Program-made: the position numbers and the translations under genes | Assembly (NCBI RefSeq): GCF_004145845.1 | Contig: NZ_SELP01000004.1 | Span: forward strand, 434,001-498,000 | Direction of reading: 5' to 3' | Source of the DNA: Loktanella sp. IMCC34160 | GTDB taxonomy: Bacteria > Pseudomonadota > Alphaproteobacteria > Rhodobacterales > Rhodobacteraceae | DNA length: 64,000 nt | Shown: one piece after another, positions 48,592 to 57,213 of the stretch | Numbering within the stretch: the first letter of the stretch is position 1 | How the letters are laid out: each line of letters opens with the position of its first letter | Notes under the pieces: model-generated | What the model saw: the letters and a program-made list of their open reading frames with translations, nothing else | Told to the model about the DNA's origin: nothing | Database searches by the model: none

Positions 48592-48900
48592 ATGTCGTGC
48601 AAGAAGAAGACTTCCCAATTTGAACTGAACTTTCAGGCTGCGCCGGCGGCCAGCAGTGCTGACGTGTCTGACGAACCAGTGCGCGAGCGGCCCGCGGCGC
48701 TCCATGGGCTGCCCGAAGGGGTCACGTATCTGACCGTCCGGCAGGTGATGCAGGTTCTCAGTGTCTGCCGGACGACAGTCTGGCGCTGGGAGAAGGACGG
48801 CATTCTGCCAGAAGCCCGCCGGTTCACCGGCCGGACACGGCGTTGGCATATCGATGAGATCCGCGCCTTCCTGGCGCGAGTGGCGGAGGGCCGGCAATGA
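48592..48900 (+). CDS. Small MerR/AlpA-like DNA-binding protein (excisionase type)
   Basis: Protein of 102 residues with a polar N-terminal ~45 residues and a winged-helix domain of the MerR/excisionase class: VTYLTVRQVMQVLSVCRTTVWRWEKDGILPEARRFTGRTRRWHIDEIRAFL. Such proteins bind DNA to control excision or transcription of integrating elements. Its stop overlaps the integrase start (ATGA), so the two are made together. A complex palindrome covers its ribosome site. Confidence 0.78.
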   Translation: MSCKKKTSQFELNFQAAPAASSADVSDEPVRERPAALHGLPEGVTYLTVRQVMQVLSVCRTTVWRWEKDGILPEARRFTGRTRRWHIDEIRAFLARVAEGRQ

Positions 48901-50534
48901 GTCGGGCCTATCGCGGGGTGCGCCCCAAGCAGAACCGTGTCTATTCGGTCGATGATGTCCTGAAGCTCTATGGAATCTGCCGGAACACCTTGTCGAATTG
49001 GGTCCGCGATGGCCTGCGTCCGTCCCCGGGGTCGGGGCCGGGGCCGCAGCTGTTTCGCGGCAGTGAACTCGCGCGGTTCCACCTGGAAAGGAAGGCCCGG
49101 TCAAAGACATCCTTGCGCCATGGGGAGTTCAAGTGTCTTCACTGCAAGGCGGTGGTCGTTCCAGAGCCCAGCGATCTCGAGCTTTGGCCCGGCAAAACGG
49201 TCGGGTGTGTGGCCCTTGCAACCTGTCCGGACTGCGATGGGCGTACCACCAAGATTGTAAGCGAAACGGAATGCAACAAGCTCCGGATTGCCTGTGAACG
49301 CAATACGAGCCTGTATCACATCGTCAAAGAAGCGGGGCCGATCCCTGATGATATTGGGACAATTCCGCAAATCGAGTCTTGCCCTCGGGGCACAGTCAAT
49401 GACGCTATCCTCTATGACTGGCAGCTTCACGCCGGCCGCTATGACGGCAAGACCGCGGATGCGCACCTGTGCACTATCCGGGAGTTCGAGGCGTTTCTGG
49501 AGGCCAAGCCCTTTGACAAACTCACCGACAAAGATGTCGCGCGGTTCCGGGATCGGCAGGTCGTGCGGGCCAGGGAAGATGTCGGGCCGCCCCTGTCTGT
49601 CGGAACGGTGCGACACAAGATGTCCTATCTGCACATGTTCCTGGTCTGGCTGCGTGGTCAAAAGGGCTATCGCCGGCTAAGCGGAAGTCTGGCAGACGGT
49701 TGCGCATTGCCCAAGGCCTTTGGACAGGCGCCGATAAATGCCGCCCGTCCCTACCCGACCCTCGACGAGGCCAACGAGATGGTCCAGTCGATGCCCTCTG
49801 CCACGCTGCTTCAACGCCGAGATCGGGCCATGGTCGCTTTTGCCTTTATCAGTTGTCTGCGGGCTGCCGCCTTGACCACCCTGCGGTGGCAGCACGTCGA
49901 TCTGGTGAACAAGCGGGTGACACAGGACGCCCGGACCATGCGGGCGAAGAACGGCAAGTCCTTTGTGGTGCAGTGGTTCCCCTGGACGGAACCGCTGCAA
50001 GAGGTCTTTCTTATCTGGGCCGAGGAAACGAGGGCCCTTGGATTTGGCCCGGAGGATGCCGTCTTCCCGGCTGAAAAGGACCTCGACCGGCACCGGAGGA
50101 CACCTGGCTCGAGGGAGCCGATGGCAACCGAGACCGCTCTCAGGGAGGCCTTCAACCGCGCCAGCACGGCAATCGGCAAGACCTTTGCGCCCCATTCGGC
50201 GCGTCACTGCATGGCGGCAGAAATGGATCGATGGCCCCTGACCACCGAACAGCGCAAGGCCCTGTCAGCAAACTTCGGGCACGAGTCCATGACGACCACA
50301 GAGGCGCACTATGGCAAGTTGAACGACGCGCAAAGGTTCGAGGTGATGGAGGGGATCGAAGACCGACAGGACTTGATGGCGGTTGAAGAATCCGTAATTC
50401 GTGCACTCGCCTACGATCTACATCTCATCGACGAAGACCATCCCGATTACAAAATGGCGAAGGCGGAGTTCCAGAACCTGCGCGCAAAAACCCAGATGCG
50501 ATATCAATTCCGCAAGACCGGCGAGGAACCATGA
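48897..50534 (+). CDS. Tyrosine recombinase with N-terminal HTH and zinc-knuckle region
   Basis: Site-specific integrase of 545 residues, longer than the usual ~400. Residues ~15-60 form a second MerR/AlpA-like helix-turn-helix (VYSVDDVLKLYGICRNTLSNWV). Residues 80-113 hold two CxxC pairs (C80/C83, C110/C113), a likely zinc ribbon. Residues ~170-265 form the core-binding domain and ~285-480 the catalytic domain, with Arg322 (SCLRAAALTTLRW), Lys near 351-354, His433 and Arg436 (HSARH), His462 (GHE) and the nucleophile Tyr472. The catalytic set is complete, so the enzyme should be active. Target is probably the neighbouring tRNA-Arg. Confidence 0.85.
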   Translation: MSRAYRGVRPKQNRVYSVDDVLKLYGICRNTLSNWVRDGLRPSPGSGPGPQLFRGSELARFHLERKARSKTSLRHGEFKCLHCKAVVVPEPSDLELWPGKTVGCVALATCPDCDGRTTKIVSETECNKLRIACERNTSLYHIVKEAGPIPDDIGTIPQIESCPRGTVNDAILYDWQLHAGRYDGKTADAHLCTIREFEAFLEAKPFDKLTDKDVARFRDRQVVRAREDVGPPLSVGTVRHKMSYLHMFLVWLRGQKGYRRLSGSLADGCALPKAFGQAPINAARPYPTLDEANEMVQSMPSATLLQRRDRAMVAFAFISCLRAAALTTLRWQHVDLVNKRVTQDARTMRAKNGKSFVVQWFPWTEPLQEVFLIWAEETRALGFGPEDAVFPAEKDLDRHRRTPGSREPMATETALREAFNRASTAIGKTFAPHSARHCMAAEMDRWPLTTEQRKALSANFGHESMTTTEAHYGKLNDAQRFEVMEGIEDRQDLMAVEESVIRALAYDLHLIDEDHPDYKMAKAEFQNLRAKTQMRYQFRKTGEEP

Positions 50535-50947
50535 CACCGCCAGCCCAGAATCGGCGAACCGTGAAAGGATTCTATGGGCGGGAAGCGGAATTTCGCTGCG
50601 CCTGCATGGATATCCGGTCGGATCGTTGGAAGCGGCCATTCATGGTGTTGGCTTCATCGCCCCGGAAGTTGCACGCAACTCCTAAGGCTGCAACGCCCAA
50701 GAGCCGACTTTGCAAAGTTCTGCGCGATCGCCCGTCGCAAAGTTGTGACCCGCCCTAGGGTTCATCGGATCCACTTTGCCCATAATCGATGCGAGCAGTT
50801 CAGTGGCAGGCGCCCGGCATACGGAACTCCGATTTATCAACCGGATTTCTCTCCATCCAAGTCTTCATGCAGCCACCGGCGCCCGCTTCCTATTTCCTAT
50901 CGCGTTCGATCGCCCTTTTTGATTTCCCTTCGCTCCGAATATTGTCG
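50535..50947. other. 413-base gap without a recognisable gene
   Basis: Lower GC than its surroundings, with only short open frames lacking ribosome sites. The part around 50690-50720 (CCAAGAGCCGACTTTGC) partly resembles the gap at 28785. No copy of the tRNA 3' end was seen here, so it does not look like the right attachment site. It separates the integrase from the convergent TRAP transporter genes. Confidence 0.4.
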
Positions 50948-52240
50948 CTAGCCGACCGTGCTTCCCAGCCAAAGCGTGATGGCCGGAAAAGCGACGAGCG
51001 CGACAAGGCGGACCACGTCTACCGCGATGAAGGGGATCAGGCCCTTGAAGATCCGCACGATCGGAACCTCCGGCAGGACGGCCTTCAAGACGAACACATT
51101 CATCCCAACGGGCGGCGTGATCAGCGCGATTTCGGTGACCACGATGACGACGATCCCGAACCAGACCAGATCGAACCCCTGCGCCACGACAATCGGCGAG
51201 AACAGCGGCACGAAGATCAGGATGATCGCCATGGAGTCCATCACGCATCCCAACACAAGGAAGACGCACAGAATGGCGAAGATCAGGGCATAGCCTTCGA
51301 GGCCAGTTGACTGAACCAGGGCAAGAGTGCCAGCGGCAAGCCCGGAGAGCGTCAGAAGCTTTGACAGCATCAGCGCGCCGAACAAGACGGTGTAGAGTGA
51401 AACCGACGTATAGGCCGTGTCAACAATGACGCTGCGCAGGACCCGCCAGGTTAGACGCCCGTGAAGGGTCGCGATCAGGATCGCCAGACCCGCACCCATG
51501 CCCGCAGCCTCGGTCGGGGTAAATAGCTTGGCATAAAGACCGCCGATGATCATCCCGAACAGCAGCACGAAGGGCCAGATGCCCGACAGGGCCTGCAGCT
51601 TTTCAGCCCAAGGGGTCCGTTCGCCTTGCGGGGCGTGATCGGGGTTGCGTGCGGCGACGGCGCGGATCGCAAGCATATAGAGCCCCAGCCCCAGAAGGCC
51701 CGGCACAACGCCCGCGATGAACAGGTCACCGATATTGGTCTGTGTCAAAATCCCGTAGACGACCATGATGATCGACGGCGGGATGAGAATGCCCAGCGTC
51801 CCCCCAGCGGCGATCGTGCCAGAGGCCAGTTCGTCCGAATACTTGTATTTCTTCATGCTGGGATAGGCGACTTTAGCCATCGTTGCCGCTGTCGCATAGC
51901 TGGACCCGCAGACAGCCGAGAACCCGGAGCAGGCGACCATGGTCGACAGAGCCAGCCCACCGCGGACGTGACCGACAAAGGCATAGGCCGCGCGAAAAAG
52001 ATCCGCCGCGATCCCGGTCCGCGAGATAATGTTCCCCATCAGGATGAACATCGGCACAACCGCAAGGTCATAGGACAGCACGGCGTCGGAGATGGTCAGC
52101 GGAAGCAGTTGAAAGGCAATGTTCCAGTTGATGGCAAAGCCAATCCCGGCGACCGAAACCCCAAGCAGGGCAAAGGCGAGCGGTACCCGCAGGAAGGCCA
52201 GCAGAATGGCCGTGGCCATGGCGATTGAGCCGACGATCAT
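50948..52240 (-). CDS. TRAP transporter large permease (DctM)
   Basis: Integral membrane protein of 430 residues with about twelve hydrophobic helices, typical DctM blocks such as VPMFILMGNIISRTG, ACSGFSAVCGSS, LGILIPPSIIMVVYGI and LITPPVGMNVFVLK. It works with the small permease (stop and start overlap, ATGA) and the binding protein upstream to take up an organic acid with sodium. The next gene in the same direction upstream is an M20D amidohydrolase, so an N-acyl amino acid such as hippurate is a plausible cargo. Substrate is inferred. Confidence 0.92.
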   Translation of the reverse strand: MIVGSIAMATAILLAFLRVPLAFALLGVSVAGIGFAINWNIAFQLLPLTISDAVLSYDLAVVPMFILMGNIISRTGIAADLFRAAYAFVGHVRGGLALSTMVACSGFSAVCGSSYATAATMAKVAYPSMKKYKYSDELASGTIAAGGTLGILIPPSIIMVVYGILTQTNIGDLFIAGVVPGLLGLGLYMLAIRAVAARNPDHAPQGERTPWAEKLQALSGIWPFVLLFGMIIGGLYAKLFTPTEAAGMGAGLAILIATLHGRLTWRVLRSVIVDTAYTSVSLYTVLFGALMLSKLLTLSGLAAGTLALVQSTGLEGYALIFAILCVFLVLGCVMDSMAIILIFVPLFSPIVVAQGFDLVWFGIVVIVVTEIALITPPVGMNVFVLKAVLPEVPIVRIFKGLIPFIAVDVVRLVALVAFPAITLWLGSTVG

Positions 52241-52737
52241 AGCGCGTCCTCCTCGTGGGTGTCTTCGGGATCGATCATCGGGCCGACGATGCTGATGGAC
52301 AGGGCGGCAAGTGCGGACAGTCCGCAGCTGGCGGCCATGAAGAAGTACAAGGGGCCACGCGGAACGCGCAGGGCCTGACTGACTTCGGAGATTTGTGCGG
52401 CATTCATGCCGTGCTTGACGAACAGCCAGGCGATGGTGGCCAGAACCACTGTGACAAGCACCGCGATCAAGGCCCGCCACCAGATCATCCAGGGCTTGCT
52501 GACAAGCTTGTCGAGGATGTCGATGGTCAGATGCGCCCCGGCGGCGGTGACCAGCGGAAGTCCCGCAAAAACCACAAGCGCCATCAGGTGTTCGGTGATG
52601 TCATTCGCGCCATAGATCGGCTTGCCGATCAGGCGTCGCCCGATCACGTCGGCGAATGTCAGCGCGACCATGGAGAGAAGAAACAGCGCCATCACTGTCT
52701 CCACACCGCGGCGAATTTTCCAGGCCAGGGTCAACAT
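52237..52737 (-). CDS. TRAP transporter small permease (DctQ)
   Basis: Four-helix membrane subunit of 166 residues: FLLSMVALTFADVIGRR in the first part, LVTAAGAHLTIDILDKL, ALIAVLVTVVLATIAWLFV, and a final helix. These are typical DctQ features. GGAGGAGG lies upstream of ATG 52737. The stop overlaps the DctM start. Confidence 0.9.
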   Translation of the reverse strand: MLTLAWKIRRGVETVMALFLLSMVALTFADVIGRRLIGKPIYGANDITEHLMALVVFAGLPLVTAAGAHLTIDILDKLVSKPWMIWWRALIAVLVTVVLATIAWLFVKHGMNAAQISEVSQALRVPRGPLYFFMAASCGLSALAALSISIVGPMIDPEDTHEEDAL

Positions 52738-52802
52738 GATCGTCCTCCTCCTCCCTCAGGGGCAAAGGCCGGTTTCCCGGCCCTTGCGATCTTAACGGAC
52801 CA

Positions 52803-53840
52803 TCACTGTGCCGAAAGCGTGGTGTAGGTCTCGTTGTAGAAGCCCAGCATTGCCTCGGGGTCTGCGACACCGGCCGCCTTGCTGGCTTCGATCCATTCGT
52901 CGATCATCTGGCCATAGATCGTGTCGACCGCCGAGATCAACTCGGGCGAAGCCTCGACAATCTGGTGACCGGCCGCGCCGAGGGTTTCCATCGCGGCAGC
53001 GTTCTGGGCGTCGAAGTTGGCGCCCCAGACGGCGGACAGCTCTTCGCCGATGATCGCGTCGATCGCGGCCTTGTCCTGATCGCTCAGCCCGTCCCATTTG
53101 CCCTGGTTCATAGCGACGAAGAACGTGGCATCGTAGAACCCGTTCGGGAACAGGGTGTGGTGGGTCAGGCTGTCTTCCAGACGGAAGTTCACGACAGATT
53201 CCATCGAGTGGAGCGAGCCATCCACGACGCCACTTTCCAGCATTTCATAGGCTTTGGTGGCCGGCGCGGCGACGGGAACGGACCCCATCGCGGTCAAGAG
53301 CTGTTCCTGGATCGGCCCGCCCATGCGGAATTTCTGGTTCGCCACATCCGCGGGCGAGGTCATGTCGGCGTTGGCATGGTGCAACTGCCCGCCGCCCAGC
53401 GTGCCGACACCCAAAAGCTTGACCCCGTCGAAGGCCGCGTTGTCGGCGAGATAGGATTCATAGGTCCGCCAGAGTGCGCGGCTTTGGGCCTCGCCATTTG
53501 TGCCGGCGTTGGGGAATTCTGCGAACCACACGGAGACGAACCGTTCGGGTTCATAGGTGAAGTTGCCCCAAGTGATGTCGGCCACGCCATTGCGGGCAAG
53601 CTCCCAGTGCTGCGGCGGGCTGGCCAGCGGGGCGGGCAGGATCATCACGGTGACGCGGCCATCGGTCACTTCGGCCACGCGCTCGGTGAAGGGCACCAGA
53701 ATGTCGGTGTGGATGAAGTGGGTCGGCGGCACCCAGGACGACATGGTCAGAACCTCGGCATTGCCGGCCTGCGTTGTCGCGACAAGCATGGCGGCGGCGG
53801 AAACGGCGCCTTTGAGCATTTTGGTGGTAACGGTGATCAT
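52803..53840 (-). CDS. TRAP transporter substrate-binding protein (DctP)
   Basis: Periplasmic receptor of 345 residues. An N-terminal signal peptide (residues ~1-28, ending QAGNA) is followed by the DctP fold, with SWVPPTHFIHTDIL, the specificity region KFRMGGPIQEQLL (Arg that pairs with a carboxylate in this family) and YEMLESGVVDGSL. The binding of a carboxylate ligand is therefore expected; which one is open. ATG 53840 has GGGAGGA upstream. It is 30 bases from the M20D gene stop and 65 from dctQ. Confidence 0.9.
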   Translation of the reverse strand: MITVTTKMLKGAVSAAAMLVATTQAGNAEVLTMSSWVPPTHFIHTDILVPFTERVAEVTDGRVTVMILPAPLASPPQHWELARNGVADITWGNFTYEPERFVSVWFAEFPNAGTNGEAQSRALWRTYESYLADNAAFDGVKLLGVGTLGGGQLHHANADMTSPADVANQKFRMGGPIQEQLLTAMGSVPVAAPATKAYEMLESGVVDGSLHSMESVVNFRLEDSLTHHTLFPNGFYDATFFVAMNQGKWDGLSDQDKAAIDAIIGEELSAVWGANFDAQNAAAMETLGAAGHQIVEASPELISAVDTIYGQMIDEWIEASKAAGVADPEAMLGFYNETYTTLSAQ

Positions 53841-53870
53841 CTGGATCCTCCCTGGGATGATATGTTGGGT

Positions 53871-55061
53871 CTACTGGAATTGATAGGAATTTGCGGTCTG
53901 GCTGGTTCTGTGTTTGGCCAGATCCGCAAAGATCTCGGCACCGATCGGTATAATGCCGGTGTCGAACACGAATTCGGGGTGATGTGGGGCGGGGCCGTCC
54001 TGACCGACAAAGAAGTAGGCACCGGGAACGACTGACGAAAGTTCCGAGAAATCCTCGGACGCCATAAGGCTGCGGGCGTTCTCTACTACCCGCGCGACAC
54101 CGTGGACGCGGTTGGCTGAGGCGACGACGGCAGCGACGCAGGCCGGGTCGTTCAGGGTCACCGGCGCGACCTTCTTGACAGTGACGTCAATGCGGACGCC
54201 GAACAGCACTTCCGTGGCCCGCGCTGCATCCTCCAGAAGCTGCGCAAGACGATCGCGGACCTTGGCCGATGTTGTGCGCATCGTTCCTTCAAGACGGACC
54301 GTTTCAGGCAGGATGTTGCGTGCCGTGCCGCCGTGGAAGACCCCGAAAGAGATTACACCGGCTGCGCGGGAGTCGACCAAGCGGGTCGCTGCCTGCTGGA
54401 CAGACGTGACGAGATGCGCGGCGGCGTTGATGGCATCTTCGCCGGTGTGCGGCATGGACCCGTGGGCGCCATTTGCGTGAAAGATGATGTCTATGTCGTC
54501 CGCCGAAGACAGCGCCGCCGTGGACGGCACGCCCACCTGCCCGGACGGCAGATCGGGCGAGTTGTGCAAGGCGTAGATTTCATCGCAGGGGAAGCGGTCG
54601 AACAGACCATCGGCCAGCATCGCCCGCGCCCCGGTCAGAAGCTCTTCGGCGGGTTGAAAGATAAACCGAACCGTGCCGTCAAAATCGCGGTTCTCCGCAA
54701 GATAGGCCGCAGCTGTCAGCGCCGTGACCATATGGCCGTCGTGACCGCAGCCATGAAACTTGGCCGGGTCGTTGGACGCATAGGAGACCTGCGCCTTTTC
54801 CGTCATTGGCAGGGCGTCCAGTTCTGCCCGGAAGCCGATGCAGCGGCCCGGTTCTTCTGGGGTGGACTGGGCGCCATGCAGGGTTCCGACAACGCCGGTT
54901 CCGCCAATTCCGGTTGCGACCTGATAGCCAAAGTCGCGCAACCGGTCCGCGACGAACTGCGCAGTCCGGACCTCTTCAAACCCCGTTTCGGGATGGCGGT
55001 GCAGGTGATGCAGCCAGTCTTGAGAGGTTTCGCTTTGCGTCTGGTACCAGGTCGCGAACAT
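53871..55061 (-). CDS. M20D amidohydrolase, hippurate-hydrolase-like
   Basis: Metal-dependent aminoacylase of 396 residues in the M20D/HipO family, which cleaves N-acyl amino acids such as N-benzoylglycine, and related indole-conjugate hydrolases. Seen: LHRHPETGFEE at the N-terminus, the metal site FHGCGHDGHM with its Cys, and the LHNSPDLPSGQVG and NGAHGSMPHTGEDAI blocks of the dimer domain. ATG 55061 is preferred, with GGAG ~12 bases upstream; in-frame ATGs at 55103 and 55118 have none. It heads the TRAP operon and lies beside benzoate and glycine genes, which favours hippurate, but auxin-conjugate, peptide or other N-acyl substrates are possible. Confidence 0.85.
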   Translation of the reverse strand: MFATWYQTQSETSQDWLHHLHRHPETGFEEVRTAQFVADRLRDFGYQVATGIGGTGVVGTLHGAQSTPEEPGRCIGFRAELDALPMTEKAQVSYASNDPAKFHGCGHDGHMVTALTAAAYLAENRDFDGTVRFIFQPAEELLTGARAMLADGLFDRFPCDEIYALHNSPDLPSGQVGVPSTAALSSADDIDIIFHANGAHGSMPHTGEDAINAAAHLVTSVQQAATRLVDSRAAGVISFGVFHGGTARNILPETVRLEGTMRTTSAKVRDRLAQLLEDAARATEVLFGVRIDVTVKKVAPVTLNDPACVAAVVASANRVHGVARVVENARSLMASEDFSELSSVVPGAYFFVGQDGPAPHHPEFVFDTGIIPIGAEIFADLAKHRTSQTANSYQFQ

Positions 55062-55097
55062 GTCCGAGGGTCTCCGGTTAGTCTCACCATGAGAATA

Positions 55098-55122
55098 TTG
55101 CATGGAAATACTTGTCATGCAA
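55098..55122. promoter_or_regulatory. Inverted repeat in the amidohydrolase leader
   Basis: TTGCATG and CATGCAA are separated by 11 bases, 37 bases before the amidohydrolase start. The form and place suit an operator for the divergent MarR regulator. Confidence 0.45.
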
Positions 55123-55160
55123 GATAGTTTCTTGTTAAGACTAATTTGGATGGAAATCAG

Positions 55161-55187
55161 GGTATGACGTGATACCAAGTCGGTATC
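55161..55187. promoter_or_regulatory. Triple GGTAT half-sites before the marR gene
   Basis: GGTAT (55161-55165), GATACC (55171-55176) and GGTATC (55182-55187) alternate in direction at about one helical turn. GATACC-N5-GGTATC is a perfect inverted repeat 20 bases before the regulator's start, which suggests autoregulation. Confidence 0.45.
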
Positions 55188-55206
55188 GGAAAATGGTGTG
55201 CTAGCG

Positions 55207-55695
55207 ATGCAAAGCGAAAGAACCTTCAAGAACGAACGCCTGACCTACAGGTTGAACATCGTGGCGCAGGAAGCAATCCAGGCCAACGACGAGATCTTCC
55301 TGAGCCAGACCGGATGCCGGATCAGGGATCTGCGCGTCCTCCGGCTTATTGACGACATGCCCGGCACAACCTTTGCGGAGATCGCGAAAATAACTGGTTT
55401 TGAACGCAGTCTGACCTCGAGAATCATTCAAAACCTTATTGGCGGCGGATTGATCGAGCGGACAAACTCGACCTCGGATGCGCGGGTGTTCCTTTTGTCG
55501 ACCACCCCCAAGGGCAAGGACATTCGCCAGATCGCGCGGCGGCTGTCGGACCGTCTAGAGATCACCCTGACAGATCCCCTGTCCGCACAGGAACTGCGGG
55601 CGTTCAACGAAGTCCTTGCGCGTCTGGGCGCATGGGTGACGTCGGAAGAATACCGCGTGGCGCTGGAGGATCAGGTCAAAAATATCGCAGGTTAA
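55207..55695 (+). CDS. MarR-family transcriptional regulator
   Basis: DNA-binding protein of 162 residues with the winged helix at about residues 55-110: TTFAEIAKITGFERSLTSRIIQNLIGGGLIERTNSTSDAR, then LLSTTPKGKDI. MarR proteins often sense aromatic acids. It is divergent from the amidohydrolase-TRAP operon, with palindromes between them, so it probably represses that operon until a hippurate- or benzoate-like ligand binds. ATG 55207 is taken; GTG 55198 is an alternative. Confidence 0.85.
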   Translation: MQSERTFKNERLTYRLNIVAQEAIQANDEIFLSQTGCRIRDLRVLRLIDDMPGTTFAEIAKITGFERSLTSRIIQNLIGGGLIERTNSTSDARVFLLSTTPKGKDIRQIARRLSDRLEITLTDPLSAQELRAFNEVLARLGAWVTSEEYRVALEDQVKNIAG

Positions 55696-55750
55696 AATAG
55701 TCTTGCGATGAGACTAAGTTTCAAATAGAACAACACCAGCCTGCGAAGCC

Positions 55751-55856
55751 ATCACAGGAGAGGCCGCATCTCGGCGCCGAAGGAGCAACCCCCCGGAACC
55801 TCTCAGGCAAAAGGACTGTGATCGGCGCGGCGATCTGAAGTGTGCGAAGGGCTCTG
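55751..55856 (+). promoter_or_regulatory. Glycine riboswitch (gcvT type, single aptamer)
   Basis: The conserved core is present in order: AGGAGAGG, GCCGAAGGAGCAA, CCCCGGAACCTCTCAGG and CAAAAGGACTG. TCACAG (55751-55756) pairs with CTGTGA (55815-55820) to close the aptamer. A further segment ending GGGCTCTGG (to ~55856) matches the 3' part usually seen in this class and may be a ghost aptamer. It lies 74-110 bases before the DadA-like gene, whose product could consume glycine, so ligand-activated expression is expected. A second full aptamer was not seen. Confidence 0.93.
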
Positions 55857-55929
55857 GCCAGGACGCGTGCAACAGAGGGGATTGGACCTGTCATCCGGCA
55901 GGACGAACCTTGGGTCGCGGGAGGACACC

Positions 55930-57213
55930 ATGACCAGAATTGCCGTTATCGGCGCCGGGATCACCGGCGTTACCACCGCCTCGAGCCTGATGGACCGGGG
56001 CTATGACGTCACCCTGTTCGATCGCAACCGCTATGCGGCGATGCAGACATCCTTTGCCAATGGTGGCCAGCTGTCCGCCTCGAATGCGGAAACCTGGAAC
56101 CGCTGGTCCACCGTCTTTAAGGGGATGAAGTGGATGATGACGCGCGGCGCTCCGCTGCTCGTCAACCCCAAGCCCAGCTGGCACAAGTACAGCTGGATGG
56201 CGGAATTCATCGCCGCGATCCCGCAGTATCGGGCGAACACGGTCGAAACCACCCGCATGGCCATCGCAGCGCGCGGGTTGCTTCGGGAAAAGGCGGACCG
56301 GCACGGGTTCGATTTCGACTGTGAAGACCGGGGCATTCTTCACATCTACACGAATAGATCCGAATTCGATCACGCGACGCGCGTCACAAAACTTTTGGCG
56401 GAAGGCGGGTTGCAGCGGCGGGCGGTCACGCCTGACGAAGTGCGGGAAATCGAACCTGCGCTTCGCGGAGAGTTCTATGGTGGCTACTACACCGAAAGCG
56501 ATTTTACCGGCGATATTCACCGTTACACCACGGGGCTTGCCAGATCGATCGAACGGGCCGGGGCCGTCCTGCGGTTCGGGACGGATGTTGACGTGCTGAA
56601 GGTTGACCGGGACGCGGTCCGTATCACATGGAGCCGCAACACGGAAAGTCAGATCGAAACCTTTGATGCGGTTGTTGTCTGCGCGGGCGTCGAAAGCCGG
56701 GCCATTGCGGCGCAGCTGGGAGATCGGGTGAATGTCTACCCGGTCAAAGGGTATTCGATCACCGTGCGGCTGGATGATGAGGAGAGCCAGAGTGCGGCCC
56801 CCTGGATCAGCCTGCTGGATGACGAGGCGAAGGTCGTGACAAGCCGCCTTGGCAAGGACCGGTTCCGGATCGCCGGCACGGCGGAATTCAACGGTTACAA
56901 CCTTGATATCCGAGATGATCGGATTCGGCCCCTCGTCAAATGGTGCGAACGCTTCTTCCCGGGGGTCAGCACCGAACATTCGATCCCCTGGGCCGGGCTG
57001 CGGCCAATGATGCCAAATATGATGCCAAAGGTGGGGCAGGGGGTTCGCGACCGGGTGTTCTACAACACGGGGCACGGGCATCTGGGCTGGACCCTGTCGG
57101 CGGTCACGGCGGAGATGGTTGCCCAGAAAGTATTGATGTCAAAGGCGGTGAACCGGCCGGGCAGGGCGTCTTTTGAGCCATCAGGGATCGTCGCTGTGCA
57201 AGGGGCGGTCTAG
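55930..57213 (+). CDS. FAD-dependent D-amino-acid dehydrogenase/glycine oxidase (DadA family)
   Basis: Flavoenzyme of 427 residues: N-terminal FAD motif VIGAGITGVTTAS, the DadA-type SFANGGQLSASNAETW, the middle substrate-binding part and the C-terminal PWAGLRPMMPN and GHGHLGWTLS blocks. DadA removes the amino group of D-amino acids; some relatives oxidise glycine or sarcosine. The glycine riboswitch in its leader strongly suggests glycine, or a compound producing it, is the natural substrate. ATG 55930 has GAGGA six bases upstream. Confidence 0.85.
   Translation: MTRIAVIGAGITGVTTASSLMDRGYDVTLFDRNRYAAMQTSFANGGQLSASNAETWNRWSTVFKGMKWMMTRGAPLLVNPKPSWHKYSWMAEFIAAIPQYRANTVETTRMAIAARGLLREKADRHGFDFDCEDRGILHIYTNRSEFDHATRVTKLLAEGGLQRRAVTPDEVREIEPALRGEFYGGYYTESDFTGDIHRYTTGLARSIERAGAVLRFGTDVDVLKVDRDAVRITWSRNTESQIETFDAVVVCAGVESRAIAAQLGDRVNVYPVKGYSITVRLDDEESQSAAPWISLLDDEAKVVTSRLGKDRFRIAGTAEFNGYNLDIRDDRIRPLVKWCERFFPGVSTEHSIPWAGLRPMMPNMMPKVGQGVRDRVFYNTGHGHLGWTLSAVTAEMVAQKVLMSKAVNRPGRASFEPSGIVAVQGAV

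Larger units (their letters stand above)
48363..50534 (+). mobile_element. tRNA-linked excisionase-integrase module (possible left end of an island)
   Basis: Directly downstream of tRNA-Arg come a 229-base, less GC-rich leader, a small MerR/AlpA-like gene and a tyrosine recombinase gene with overlapping stop and start. This is the usual left end of an integrative element, with the attachment core expected in the 3' half of the tRNA. No second copy of the tRNA 3' end was found in the window, so either the right end lies beyond 64000 or the element has decayed. The catabolic block from 50948 on could be its cargo. Confidence 0.5.

Noticed and set aside
50535-50947. Right attachment site of a small integrated element
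   Set aside because: No copy of the tRNA-Arg 3' end was found here by eye.
55820-55930. A second complete glycine aptamer in tandem
   Set aside because: Only a CTCTGG-like 3' segment is seen; the GAAGGAG and CTCTCAGG cores are not repeated.
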